Origin: Musa acuminata AAA Group
Taxonomy: Eukaryota; Streptophyta; Magnoliopsida; Zingiberales; Musaceae
Length of the DNA: 64,000 bases
Direction of reading: 5' to 3'
Assembly (NCBI RefSeq): GCF_036884655.1
Contig: NC_088348.1
Span: 20,654,501-20,718,500 of the forward strand
In this document: one piece after another, positions 39,006 through 51,494 of the stretch
Layout: each line of letters opens with the position of its first letter
Numbering within the stretch: the first letter of the stretch is position 1
Position numbers and translations under genes: made by a program
Notes under the pieces: generated by a model
What the model was told of the DNA's origin: nothing
The model's input: the letters and a program-made list of their open reading frames with translations, nothing else
Database searches by the model: none

Positions 39006-40600
39006 TTTCTTTCTAGTGATTTAAAAAAATAATAAAATATTTAAAAATATCTTATATTCAACGAAATCATGCTTGATGTTTTAATGATATAATGATGTAA
39101 TAATGTAATGAAAATGTTAAAAGGTTTGGTATCATGCTTGATGATTTAATAATGCATAATGATGTAATAATGTAATGAAAATGTTAAAAAATTTTGGTAT
39201 TATGCTTGACGATTTTATATTTAATTATGCATAATGATTTGAAGTAATGATGATTTTTGGGGGATTTATGGTTTATTGATCTTGATGATTTCTATAATGA
39301 GATTTACTTTTTCGATTTTAAACTATGATGCATGTTTTGATTTGGCGTAAAAAAAAAATTGGGCATGCTTGTATGAAATTAATCACATGAATTAAAACAA
39401 ATAAAAAGGGAATACATTTTGAAAATCTTATCTATTTTTAATAATAAATTAATCAATCCATTTATGTCATTTTGAATCTATTGAAAGTGATTTTGATGAT
39501 TTGACGAATTGAATTTGGATGAGTTTCATCTAATCATGATTTTTATCTTAATTTCTTGATATTTATAACTTGAGATTTATTCTATATGAATCGAGATCTT
39601 TTGTCCTCTATGTTTGTTTTTGCTATCCAAATGAATCATGATTGGTATCATTGCCATGTTTCTTCTTATCGTTTATTAAAGAGGAAAGTTTTTTAACTGA
39701 ATCATGATTTTTTGGAATTATATTTTTTTATGATTGATAATGAATTGAGATATATTATACATGAATCGAGATCCTTTATGTATTATCTCATGACTCTTTT
39801 TGCTATAGTAATATCTTTATCTATATTATGATGTTGAATTCTTGATATTCAATACTTGAGATTTTTTTGTCAATTTCTCTCATTTGATCTCTTATGTTTC
39901 TTTTTTCTATTTACAAAAGAAGAGATTTGTCAAAAATGACACAAGGTCTTTTGCTATTCATGAATTAATCTTTCGTTTTTTATGATTGAAATATTGGTGC
40001 AAGTTTATCTTTATTGTTTATCTTTGTCATGATGTAAAAATTATTGTAAAGGGAAAAGAATTACAAAATTGTATTCTTCCCTTCTTTTTGACAATAACAA
40101 AGGGGGAGATAAAATTTGCTAGCTTGCATATTGAAAATGACGTAAAATTTGCTAGCTTGTGTATTGCAAAGGAAGCAAAAAATTACTAGCTCGAACATTG
40201 CAAAGGAAGCAAAAAATTTGCTAGCTTACACTTCTCAAAAGAGAAGAAAGAACTCACTAGCTTGCATATTCTAAAGTGATGAAAAATTTGCTAAATCATT
40301 AAGCTTGCATATCTCTAAAATTTAATAGTTGCAGTTCTCCTTTTTGTTGATGACAAAGGGGGAGAAGGTATGGTGATAATCATGCATATTATGCCTAAAA
40401 TGATGATTTAAAATTATGTATGATGATTTGGAATCATTTATGTAATGTAATGATGATTTTATATTTTAAAAATATACCTGATGACTTGGTATTATGCATG
40501 CAATATTTTAAATTATGATAATGATGCATGCAATGATGAAATATTCATGATTAAATTTACTTTCACTTGAATTCAAATTGAATTCAAGGTTTATCCCAAA
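39006..40600 (+). other. Tail of another + strand element
   Basis: No gene. AT-rich post-pol tail with polypurine hairpins at 40078-40110 and 40339-40372. A 64-bp-period tandem duplication (ATCATGCTTGATG..TGTAATGAAAATGTTAA) lies at 39067-39215. GCTAGCTTGCA-type words lie at 40115-40310. The normal polypurine-to-LTR junction is missing; the tail grades into LTR array sequence near 40600. Confidence 0.7.
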
Positions 40601-41560
40601 GTGGAGCTATTTTGGGCCAAGAGAAAGGTCTATTCAATGACTCAAAGCCACGTCAGGTGGTGGCACCGCCGGAGCTAGCGGTGGCACCACCAGAGCTGGT
40701 GGTGGCACCGCTAGTGGCTTAGTCTATGAGACACAGTCTTCAAGACTATGTCAGGCGGTAGTATCGCCAGTTGGGTGGTGGTACCACCAAGACACAATCT
40801 CCCAAACTTTGTCAAGCGGTGGTACCGCCCAATGTCAGAGGATACTATCAGTAGTAATGTCAGACTAGGCAGTGGTACTACCTAGTTTTATTACTATAGG
40901 CAATAGTATTACCCAGTGTCATTATTGTAGGCGGTAGTACCGCCCAGCATAGGCGGTGGTATCGCTAGGACCCGGAAAACCCAAGATGAGACTTTTTTTT
41001 GCTCTAATTTTGAATCCATTTGGCGTCTATAAATACCCCAACTATTCCTACATGGAGATGCAAGAATTAATCATGAAACTGAGTTGATAGGGGAAAAAGA
41101 ATACTTGAGAAAAATTAAGTAATCTCTCTTAGGATTTAGAGTCCACTCTTCCTAGTATTGAGAAAGTTCTTCTAAAGGAAGAAGTGAGGTCTAAGAAAGA
41201 GAAGTTATAAGGGTTATTTCCTAAACCTGTGAAAAGGAGAAAGAGTATAAAAGGGTAGTTGATCTTCGCCCATTGAAGAAAGATTGGTAGTGGAAGCCAG
41301 TAGCCTCGAGTGAAGAGGAATCGGGAGTATATGTAAGTCATGATGACCAAACCACTATAAATCGGTTTCTATTTCTATTTTTCTATTTACTTTTATTGCA
41401 AACTACTTTACTTCCTTATTACTTTAGCTGCATACTCTTACAAACATTTTCAAAGTTAAACATTTCTGATATGAGCTTTTATCATACGAAGATTTTCGAC
41501 TCGACGTAATTTTTACGTATGCACTAATTCATCCCCCCTAGTGCTAACTTAATCCTAATA
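40601..41560 (+). mobile_element. Partial + strand LTR (U3 array to end)
   Basis: It lacks the U3 start. It has a palindrome array at about 40650-40970 (cores GGC then GGT), a TATA box at 41028-41035, the leader and a shortened terminal hairpin near 41520-41543. It ends CCTAATA (one change from CCTAACA) at 41560. Confidence 0.8.
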
Positions 41561-41744
41561 GTTCACATTTTCATCAGGAGTCTTTGGGGACATATTCCTA
41601 GAAAACGATATCTCATGTCTCATTAGTATAATACCTCTCTTGAAATTTTTCATGCCAAATCTTTTGACAATGATGTTTGTGTACATGGACTGAAACAAGC
41701 CAATCATCCTCTTGGATCCATCTCTATAGATCTGAATCATCAAG
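41561..41744 (-). pseudogene. Reverse-transcriptase fragment of a different Ty1/copia lineage
   Basis: About 60 codons of the region downstream of the RT catalytic site. IQIYRDGSKRMIGLFQSMY, VKRFGMKNFKRG and MSPKTPDE correspond to the conserved copia block normally reading IYRDRSKR..LSQ..Y..LKRF.M. It does not match the pol of the Sirevirus-like elements here, which read [16 protein letters not shown] at this place, so it comes from a separate copia family. It ends where a gypsy LTR begins. Confidence 0.75.
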
Positions 41745-42124
41745 TGTTAGAACCCTTGCAGATTCTAAACTTAGGGTTGATCTCTTTAGGGGATCGGCCT
41801 CCTTGGAACTCTATAGGGGTTCCTCCCTCCAAGTTGCTACTCAAAGGCTGTAGAAAATATTTATCTATTGCTTATCAAAAGAGGAGGAATACATGGCTAT
41901 TATAGGGCTTCTAAACCCTAACTCCTAATAAGACTCCTACTTCTAACCAACTCCTAATATGACTCCTACTTAAGACTCATATTCCTTTACAACTCCTAAT
42001 TATTCTCTAAGAAACAACCTCCTAACCCTAGCTGGCCTCTTCACCTCTTTAATAGGGGTCAGCTTAGGTAGGTTTTATATGAATGTCCCTCTCAATTAGG
42101 ACTCTCCTAGCTAGAGTCCTAATA
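41745..42124 (-). mobile_element. 3' LTR of a Ty3/gypsy element
   Basis: 380 bp bounded by TGTTAG at 41745 and CCTAATA at 42124 (one change from CCTAACA), giving the expected short inverted ends. A purine-rich tract (complement of 42125-42140) lies between the end of pol and this LTR. It contains repeated AACTCCTAATAAGACTCCTA-type words (about 41920-42000). Confidence 0.7.
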
Positions 42125-42141
42125 GACCCGCCCTCTTTAAA

Positions 42142-43085
42142 TTAGCCTTGTCCTTGAGGCTGACGATTCATGAATTCTGGGAATTTGATTTTCAAGTCAT
42201 CATAGTTCTCCCAAGTGGCATTTTTTGTTGGTAGGTTCGTCCACTATATTAGCACTTTAGTAGTGGGTCGTCGTCGTCGAGTCATGTTCTGTTGATCAAT
42301 AATGACACTTGGCTGGGTCTGGAGTTCTCCTTGGGTAGTCATATTTGGTGGGTGGCTTTAGGCTATCTCCAAGCACCTATTTACAACTTTCATCTGGCCA
42401 ACGGTTTGTGAGTGATATGTCGTACTCCAAAATCTGCTTGTGAAGATGCAAGTAGAATTTGTTACAAGCACAATATGTCCCTTATAGCGTAATTCTTTTG
42501 AGTCCCAATTGTAATGAGCTACGGAGCTTGGTGCTTGCTCCAATTTTTTTATGATCTTACTAGTCTCTAGATCTTCTTACCATTTCCTCTTAATATCCTC
42601 AAGAAAGTCATTAGTCAAAAGTGAAATGACCAAAAATTCAGCTTGCTTAGGTAGTCGTGAAAGCGCATCTACCACAACATTCTATTTCTCCTTTTTGTAA
42701 GTTATTTCATAATCATATCCAAGAAGCTTTGTGACCCATTTTTGCTGCTCGGGGGAAGATATCTTCTGCTCCAAGAAATATTTTAGTCTTTTATGCTCAG
42801 TCTTGATTTGAAAGCATCGCCCGATCAAGTATGTTCTCCACCTCATTGCTGCATGCATAATGGCGAGCATCTTCTTATCATATGTTGGCATGTTTTGATG
42901 GGAGGGAGATAATGCCTTACTAGTGTATGTGAGTGGTCGACCATCTTGCATGAGAACGTCTCCAATTCTGACTCCAGATGCATCGACCTTAATAATGAAG
43001 GGTCGGCTGAAATCTGGTAGCGCTAGCACCGGCATCGTTGTCATGGCTGCCTTAAGTTTGTTGAAGGCAGCGGAGGCTTTGTCTG
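42142..43085 (-). pseudogene. Ty3/gypsy pol fragment: RNase H, integrase remnants, chromodomain end
   Basis: From 43085 downward it reads RNase H (PVLALPDFSRPFIIKVDASG, then YDKKMLAIMHAAMRWRTYL and LGYDYEITYKK). Two short integrase pieces follow (RYKGHIVLVTNS; TSRFW..YHSQTVGQMKVVNRCLE). Last comes a chromodomain-like C-terminus (IQWTNL, ATWENYDDLKIKFPEF) with TAA at 42142-42144. The integrase catalytic core is deleted, yet all pieces share one frame with few stops. The family is chromovirus-like Ty3/gypsy. Its 5' part was cut off by insertion of F. Confidence 0.85.
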
Positions 43086-44617
43086 TGTTAGGATCGGAGC
43101 GGCACTAAAAGAGGGGGGGGTGAATTAGTGCAGTAGAGTAAAATTTTCATTTTGACAAATCTTTTGATACGATAATAACCGAACTTGAAAAGCTTAACTT
43201 GAACGTGTGTTCGAAAAGATATGCAGCAAAGGTAATGAGGAAATAAAGCACGTAAGAAGGTTTGTAGTAATGTAAATAGCAATAATGAAATGCAAACCAG
43301 AGATCACGCTGATTTTTAAGTGGTTCAGTCAAATGACCTACATCCACTTGTGAGGCCCTCTTCGATGAGGCTTCCACCTTCCACTAGCAAATCTCTGTAA
43401 GGGGAAGGATAAATACCCCTCTTACAACTTTTTACAAGCGGTTCACACTCTTACAAATTTTCAGCAAGAAAGAAGGAGGTGAACACTCTAGCAAATTGAA
43501 AACAAGACTTGCTAAGACTTATCTAAGACCTTTCTCTCATTCAATTGCTTCTCAAAAAGTTGTATTCTCAGCTGAGAATTGAAGGGTATTTATAGGCCTC
43601 AAGAGGATTCAAATTTGGGCTTCAAAATTTAAATTCTTTTTGGTTCCCGATGCTGGCGGTGCCACCGCCTGTCAGTGTCTGACACTGATAGTGTACTAGC
43701 GGTGCCACCGCCTATACTATTTCAGCTCACTGGTTGGGCTCCAAACTTAGCCCAAACCAGTCCGAACTAGAGCCCAATTGGCCCCTACTTGGTTTATAAG
43801 ATTAACACCTAATCCTAACCCTAATTAACATGCTAACTACGAATTTAAAGATATTTTTCTAAGCTATTACAAAGTCCGTAAGTCAAGACTTCTTCCGGTG
43901 AGCTTCTGGTGAACTTCTGACGGTCTTCCGATAAACTCTCAGAAACCATTCTGCGGACTCTCGGCAAGCTCCTAGACTTCAAGATTTGATCTTGGCGAGT
44001 TCCGACGAGCTTCTTCGGTAAGCTCCGATCTTTCTCGGCGAGCTCCGCGAACTTCCCACGAACCTTCCAGCGAGCTTCCAAAAAACCCTTCGGCAAGCTC
44101 CCTATTCATTCTCGGCTAGTTCCAGCAGCATTCCCGACGAACCTTCGGACTTCCGTCGAACTCTCGAACTCCCATCGAATCCTTCGCGCTTGACTCCGGC
44201 ACTTTGTTTCGCTTTATGTCTTCATCGTTATCGTAGTTAATCCTGCACACACAAGCCAAAACTCTACTCCGATCTAGACAATTATTACAAAGTGAATTGA
44301 CATTCTGTTGCCCGGCACGTCATTAGTTGGCGCTTCGTCCGATTCTTCGGCGCATCGTCCTCTCTTGCGTCTTGTTGCCCAATCGGCGGTTGACCTCCGC
44401 AACCCCGATATCCTTGGCGTAATTCCGCTCTTGACCCGATGCCCGACGTCCGAAGCCTTCTACCATCCAATATCCTAACGTGATCTCCTCCGGCACAATG
44501 TCAATTCATCCTGCGTTAACTGTCTAATATTGATCGAGTAGACCTGCATCACTCAAAATACAGTTAAACATCTAAACACAATCAATTAGTTTCATCATCA
44601 AAATCCGAGATTCAACA
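43086..44617 (-). mobile_element. 3' LTR of element F
   Basis: 1532 bp, TGTTAGG to TTCAACA. TATA box (TATTTATA on +) at 43587-43594. The palindrome array is reduced to two or three units (about 43650-43720). The GACGAGCTTC field is at 43890-44170. The CpG-rich U3 module is present (about 44285-44500), as in LTR-a, -b, -c and G but not in H. Confidence 0.88.
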
Positions 44618-45540
44618 ATCTCCCCCTTTTTTATGATGACAACCAATTGATGACGGAGTTAAACATAACTCCCCCTATCTATATGCCATATTATGAGAAG
44701 ATAAAAACACTTGAATTTTATCCCATTGAATTCAAGCAAAAACCGATAAGTTCTAACCGTTGAACTTATCGTTATTCTCATTAAGCATAAGTAAATACAA
44801 AACTTCGATGAAAATCATTTTCAAGTCGAATGATAAAAGATAATTTTTATTACGATAGGAGATAAAGATTTTCAACATTAATTTCATGATATAAATGTAA
44901 GGCGTCATTTCATATGATCAACCAATCTAAACACTTGAGATATACTCAAGGATTTTGCAAGGCATATAAGATATTTGTATTCTACAAGCTCTTGTAATTC
45001 ATATAAGTCATCACTTCTCCCCCTTTGTCATCAGAAAAAAGGGAATGAGACTTGAAGCACATAACTTGTGATTATAACATTAGGAATTCAGCATTGATCA
45101 TACAAAAATTCATCATTCAAAATTAAGTATGCTAAAATATTTACGCATAGTTCATCTTAAAGGAAAATTCAGCATTCATCTATTTCATCAAATCTCTTAT
45201 TTCTATAAATAACAAAAATTGTAGGTGTACAAAGAAGAGATTGTGATTAAAAAAAAATTTCAAGTAGTTACTCCAATAGTCAAGATCATAATTTGAATAC
45301 AAACTCATTCAAATTCAAATCGTCAACTTGAAACTCATAATCAAGCCATCAAAATCAATTTCGAGATTCATAAAATATCATAAAATCATTAATCTTGATC
45401 TGATGGGAGCGGTGTTTGACTCAAGATAGGATAAGGAAATTTAACATGTTATTTAGAATCGAAAGAGAAGGATCAAATCCACCGAGGAACGGAAAGAGGA
45501 TGAAAAACTTTACGGAAACTCCATTCAAACAAGTTTATTC
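44618..45540 (-). other. 3' noncoding tail of element F
   Basis: No gene. The final polypurine tract borders the LTR (44619-44635), and an internal tract with facing tract lies at 45015-45045. It is about 0.9 kb, against 2.3 kb in H, because the extra ORF region of H is absent. Confidence 0.8.
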
Positions 45541-48500
45541 TTAGGGACAATTTAATATACCTAATTCCCTTCTAATGAATTCAAATTGGTCTTCATTCAA
45601 AGCTTTTGTAAATATATCTGCTAATTGATGCTTTGTATCAATGAATTCTAAAACAACATTATTGTTAAGGACATGATCGCGTATGAAATGATGCCTAACG
45701 TTGATGTGCTTAGTTCTAGAGTGCTGAATTGGATTTTTAGTAAGACATATGGCACTAGTATTATCACATTTTATGGGAATGTTTTTGAAGTGAATTCTAT
45801 AGTCTTCTAATGTATTTTTCATCTAAACAACTTGTGCACAGCATGCACTTGCAGCAATGTATTCGGCTTCCGCCGTAGATAGTGCAACTGAATTTTGTTT
45901 CTTGGAAGTCCAAGAAACAAGTGCATGTCCTAAAAATTGGCATATTCCGGATATACTTTTTCTATCTATCTTGCATCCGCCAAAATCGGCATCTGTATAA
46001 ACTATTAAATCGAATTTTTCAGATTTTGGATACCACAATCCTAGATTTGGAGTTCCTTTAAGATACCTAAATATTCTTTTAATGCTCTTAAGATGAGATA
46101 ATTTAGGATTGGATTGAAATCTAGCGTAAAGTCCTACACTAAACATAACATCCGGTCTAGTCGCGGTGAGGTAGAGTAGACTACCTATCATTCCCCTATA
46201 TATTTTTTGATCAAAATTTTTACTATTTTCATCCAAATCTAGCTTAGTCGAAGTACTCATCGGGGTGTTTGTTGCTTTTGAATTATCCATGTTAAATCGT
46301 TTTAACAATTCTAATATATATTTAGATTGGTTAAGAAATATACCATCACTAAGTTGTTTGATTTGTAATCCTAAAAAGAAAGTTAATTCACCCATTAAAC
46401 TCATTTCAAATTCATGACTCATACATTTGGCAAATGATTCACATAGTGATTCATCCGAAGAGCCAAAAATAATATCGTCAATATAAATTTGCACAATAAG
46501 AAAATTATCTTCAAAGTGTTTGATAAACAATGTAGTATCAACCTTGCCTTTGGTAAAATTATTTGAAATAAGAAAGGAACTAAGCCTTTCGTACCAAGCT
46601 CTAGGAGCTTGTTTTAAACCATAGAGAGCCTTAGTCAATTTGAATACATGATTAGGTAGAAGAGAATTTTCAAATCCGGGAGGTTGTTCAACATATACTT
46701 CTTCCGAAATAAAACCATTCAAGAAGGCACTTTTTACGTCCATCTGAAATAGTTTAAAGTTATTACTACTAGCATTGGCAATGAGCATCCTTATGGCTTC
46801 TAATCGAACCACGGGAGCGAAGGTTTCTTCGTAATCGATACCTTCTTTTTGGTTGAAACCTTTGGCCACTAATCTAGCCTTGTTTCTAACCACAATACCA
46901 TTTTCGTCTTGCTTGTTTCTAAAGACCCATTTAGTACCAATGACTAAATGGTCACTAGGTCTAGGAATAAGCTTCCATACCTTATTCCTCTCAAATTGAT
47001 TCAATTCCTCTTGCATTGCAATAACCCAAAAATCATCTTTTAAGGCCTCGTCAATGCATTTAGGTTCGATTTGAGAAAGGAAGGCAGTGTTAGTACAAAA
47101 ATTCTTGAAAGAGGAACGAGTTTGAACCCCTTTTGATGTATCTCCTATAATTAGCTCCTTTGGATGAGCATCTATATACTTCCATTCCTTGGGTAAGGAA
47201 ATTTCGGAAGAAGGTGCATCCAAGTTGCTATTTTGAGGAGGGGGTTCATTTAAATTCAAATTATCAAAACTAAGATCATCATCAAATTCATTTTTCTTTA
47301 AATCAGAAATTTCATTAAAAACTACATGAATAGACTCTTCTATTACTAAGGTTCTTTTGTTAAAAACCCAAAAAGCCTTAGAAACGGAAGAGTAACCAAG
47401 AAAGATGCCTTCATCGAATTTAGCATCAAATTTTTCTAAGACATCCTTTTCATTCAAAATAAAGCATTTAAAACCGAAAACATTAAAATAGGAAACATTT
47501 GGTTTTTTGTTATTCCACAATTCATAAGGAGTTTTTGATAGGGACGGTCTTATTAGAACCCTATTCATGATGTAGCAAGTCGTATTCACGGCTTCGGCCT
47601 AAAAATACTTGGGTAGACTATGTTCATTTAACATCGTTCTTGCCATTTCTTGTAGGTTTCTATTTTTTTTTTTAACTACTCCATTTTATTGAGGAATTCT
47701 CGGAGTGGAGAGGTTGTGATTGTATCCATTAACTTCATAAAAATTTTGAAAGTCACGGTTTTGAAATTCTCCACCGTGATCACTCCGAATTGATGAAATC
47801 ATAAAGCCTTTTTCATTTTGAGTGAGTTTACAAAATTTAGAGAAACACTTGAAACAATCACTTTTGTGAGCTAAGAAATAGGTCCAAGTGTATCTAGTAT
47901 AGTCATCCACAATTACAAACGCATATTTGCTTCCTCCTAGACTTGTCATGTCAATTGGTCCAAATAAGTCCAAATGAATCAATTGTAATGGTCTAATGGT
48001 GCTAATTTGAATTTTTTGTTTGAAACTAGTTTTTATTTGTTTACCTAGTTGACATGCATCGTATACTTTGTCCTTAATAAACTTCATATTTGGAATTCCT
48101 CGTACTAATTCTCTAGATGAGATCTTAGATATTAGTTTCATATTTGCATCGCCTAGTCTCCTATACCAAAGCCAAGCATCAACATTTAAAGCAGAGAAGC
48201 ACATTTCATTACTTAGTTCATCAAGGTTGATGGTGTAGACATTATTTTGTTTTAATGCATTTATAGTTATGTTATGGTTTGGTTTTTCAATAATACACAC
48301 ATTTGATTCAAATCTAACGATATAACCTTTATCGCATAATTGACTAACACTCAAGAGATTATGTTTCAATCCATCAACTAGTAAGACATCATCAATAGAA
48401 AATTTTAATTTGTTACCCATGGTTCCCTTCCTAATGATTTTGCCTTGGTTGTTGTCTCCGAAGGTGACGTACCCTTCTTCTTTGTTAGTGAGCATAGAGA

Positions 48501-48585
48501 AATGAGATGGATCTCCAGTCATATGTCTTGAGCATCCACTATCGAGATACCATCTCTTGCTCCTAGCTTGTGATGGTGTATGTTT
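45541..48585 (-). pseudogene. Pol of element F, one frame with three stops
   Basis: Protease, integrase, RT (YIDD at about 46476-46487) and RNase H are all in one frame, which is also the gag frame. Only three stops break it: CAA to TAA after STPRIPQ (47686), TGG to TAG in KYFWAE (near 47600) and TGG to TAG in VVWMKN (45823). All three are C-to-T type transitions and no frameshift is seen. Some integrase residues also changed, for example VVERKN to VVKKKN, which removes the catalytic Glu. Confidence 0.92.
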
Positions 48586-49612
48586 CTACAAGAAGGGATT
48601 ATTTTTAGGTACCCATTTTCTTTTGGGTGCCTTAAAAACTAATCTGACTTGTTCATCATATTGCATAAAATTGATCATAGTTCCTTTAGGAACCCAAATT
48701 AGTTTGTTCGGACAAATTTTCTTGAATGGACATTTATAAGTTTTATGTCCATATTTGCAACAAAAGTTGCAATTGCTTTGGTGTTGAACATGTAAGACAT
48801 GGCCTTTAATGAAGGTAGTTGGATTTTGGTGAGGACTTCTCACAAATCTGATTTCACTTCTTTTATGAACGTGACCCTTATTTGTAAGGATCATGTTCAA
48901 AGACTTACTACCAACCTCGAATTTCTTCAAGGTGTCCTTAAGTAGCAAGTTCTCCTTTTGGAGAGTTTCTAGATCATGGCATTTTATACATGGAGCTAAA
49001 CTATCATGATATTTAGTCTTTAATTTATCGAAATTACAAATGAGACTATCATGCTCCTTCTTTAGCAATTTGTATTTTCTACTAATTGTCTTACATTCAT
49101 CAAATAACTCATGGAAGACATTTAATAATTCATGATATTATAAATCTGCATCAATTAAATCCGTTACCTCTTCTCAAATGGCCATTAGAGCGTAATGAGC
49201 AACTTGCTCGGTGTTGGACTCCTCTTCTTCGGACGCGCTTGAATCATCCCATGTTGCCTTGAGCGCCTTCTTCTTTGATGTTCTCTTTTTGGCTTGGGGA
49301 CAATCATTCTTGTAATGTCCCGGTTTTTTGCACTCATAGCAAATCACTTGGTCCTTCTTGTGTTCAAATTTATTTTTTATATTATTTTTAAATTTATTCT
49401 TTTTTAAAATATTTTTTAAATTTTTGAGTCAAAAGTGCAATGTCATTGTCATTGTCCTCATCACTTGATGTTCCTTTCAAGTGATCTTCTTGTGATGTGA
49501 GTGCCATATCCTTCCTGTTCTTTGGAAGGGGGTTCTCGAGCTCGTCATGAGCTTGACATGTCATTTCGTAGGTCATTAGAGACCCAAAAAGTTCTTCAAG
49601 AGGGAATGTTTT
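48586..49612 (-). pseudogene. Gag of element F, N-terminus missing
   Basis: It retains the region from about residue 190 (FPLEELFGSLMTYEM), the acidic stretch, the first knuckle (near 49300-49340) and the second knuckle CNFCCKYGHKTYKC, ending KWVPKNNPFL and UAG at 48586-48588, in frame with pol. Frameshifts or stops occur between 49070 and 49400. The upstream part was separated by insertion of G. Confidence 0.88.
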
Positions 49613-50544
49613 TGTTGAATCTCGTATTTTGATAATGAAACTACTTGATATATGTTTATGATTTAATATGCGTTTTGAGTGACGTAGGATGCTTTGATCA
49701 GGATGAGACAATTAAAGCAGGAAAATCATGTTGTGCCGGAGGAACATGTCAGAAGATTGGACGTCGGGCCGGTAGATCGGTCGACGTATCGACAGAAGGC
49801 TTCGGGCAGTGGACTCGGGCATCGGGCCAAGAAGAGCGGTTATTGTGCCAAGGATATCGGAGTTGCGGAGTCAACTGGCCGATTGGGCAATAGGCCGCAG
49901 GAGAGGACGATGCGCCGAAGAATCAGACGAAGCGTCGAGGGACCAATGACATGCCGGACAACTTGGTTAATTGCTTAGGATTAATTGTCTCGATCGAAGT
50001 TTTGCTTTAATTGTGCAGGATTAACTATGATAACGATGAAGACATAAAGCGAAACAAAGTGTCGGAGTCAAGCGCGAAGGATTTGTTGCAAGTTCGAGAG
50101 TTCGACGGAAGTCCGAAGGTTCATCGGGAATGCTACCGGAACTAGCCGAGAATGAGTTGGGAGCTTGCCGAAGGATTTTCGGAAGCTCGCCGGAAGGTTC
50201 ATTGGAAGTTCGCGGAGCTCGCCGAGTAATATCGGAGCTTGCCGAAGAAGCTCGTTGGAACTCGCTAAGATCAAATCGTGAAGTCTAGGAGCTTGCCGGG
50301 AGTCCGCAGAATGGTTTCCGAGAGTTCATCGGAAGACCACCGGAAGTTTGCCGAAAGCTCGCCAGAAGAAATCTTGACTTGCGGACTTTGTAATAGCTTA
50401 GAAAATGTCTTTAAAATAATAGTTCGCACATTAATTAGGGTTAGGATTAGGTGTTAATCCTATAACCCAAGTAGGGGTCAATTAGGCCCAAGTTCGGACT
50501 GGTTTGGACCATGTTTGGAGCCAAACCAAGTGAGCTGAAATAGT

Positions 50545-50900
50545 GAAAGAGGTGGCATCGCCAGGGTTGGAGGTGGCACCGCCCAGGAGAGGATCTCCCA
50601 GCGAAGCTGGGCGGTGCAACCGCCCCAGGCAGGAGGTGGCACCGCTTGAGCTCAGTCTTCGAGCAAGACTGGGCGGTGCAACCTCCCTGATAGAGAGGTG
50701 GCACCGCCTGAGCTCAGTCTTCGAGCTCTGGCAGAGAGGTGCAACCGCCTCAGTCAAGAGGTGGCACCGCCTGGGGCTCAGTCTCCGAGCCAGACTCAGG
50801 TGGTGTAACCGCCCCTGACAGAGAGGTGCAACCGCCTGGGCTCAGTCCTCGAGCTCTGCCAGGCGGTGCAACCTCTCCAGTCAGGAGGTGCAACCGCCTG
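50545..50900 (+). repeat. Palindrome array upstream of the G promoter, about 12 copies
   Basis: Units GGCGGT-GCA-ACCGCC or half-decayed forms (GAGGT-GGC-ACCGCC) occur every 20-40 bp, joined by linkers such as CTCAGTCTTCGAGC. The last unit lies about 60 bp before the TATA box. Confidence 0.88.
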
Positions 50901-50958
50901 ATCCCGGAATTCCGGGATTTGATCGTTTTGAGCTCCAAATTTGAACTGGGTTGGGGCC

Positions 50959-50966
50959 TATAAATA
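50959..50966 (+). promoter_or_regulatory. TATA box of the element G LTR
   Basis: TATAAATA in the context GGCCTATAAATACCCC. The same context recurs in all other LTRs of the window, always just after the palindrome array. Confidence 0.8.
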
Positions 50967-51494
50967 CCCCACCCATTCAGCACTGAAAGTATAGAACACA
51001 CACTCGAAATCTTGCTATCTTTCTGTGTTTCTTAGAGCTCAAAACTGCTAGTTCTCCTCTTTCTATTCTTCAAGTTTGAGTTGTAAAGAGAGGAGAGAAA
51101 ACTTCTGTAAGGGTTGTCTCCTAAGCCCGTCAAAAGGAGTGAATCTGTAAGAGGGTAGTTGGCCTTCGCCTATTGAAGGAAGGCTTCTAGTTGACGTCGG
51201 TGACCTCGTCGGTGGAGGAAGCCAAAAGTGGAGTAGGTCAAGACTGACCGAACCACTCTAAATCTCTAGTTTGCGTTTATTTTGAGCACTTTATCATTAC
51301 TGCAAACCTCCTACATAGCTACTGCTCTCTGCGCCTTTACGAACAAGCTTCTAAGTGCTGATCTTTCCGAATCTGCATTCAGACGTAAATCGGTGTTTTC
51401 ATACATTACAGTTTACGTTTACGTTTTGATTCTACAAAACTGTCTTCTGCGCTTTTACGAATAAAGTTTCTAAGTTCAGATCCCTTTAAAACTG

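Larger units (their letters stand above)
43086..49612 (-). mobile_element. Element F: 5'-truncated Sirevirus-like element
   Basis: Minus orientation: complete 3' LTR 43086-44617, tail, full-length pol with three stops, and the C-terminal two thirds of gag. At 49612 it is interrupted by the + strand LTR of element G, so its gag N-terminus and 5' LTR are not in this window. In pol it is the closest relative of H here, but it has no post-pol ORF. Confidence 0.9.

Noticed and set aside
42142..43085. Host chromodomain gene
   Set aside because: Directly linked to gypsy RNase H and a gypsy LTR; part of a retroelement.
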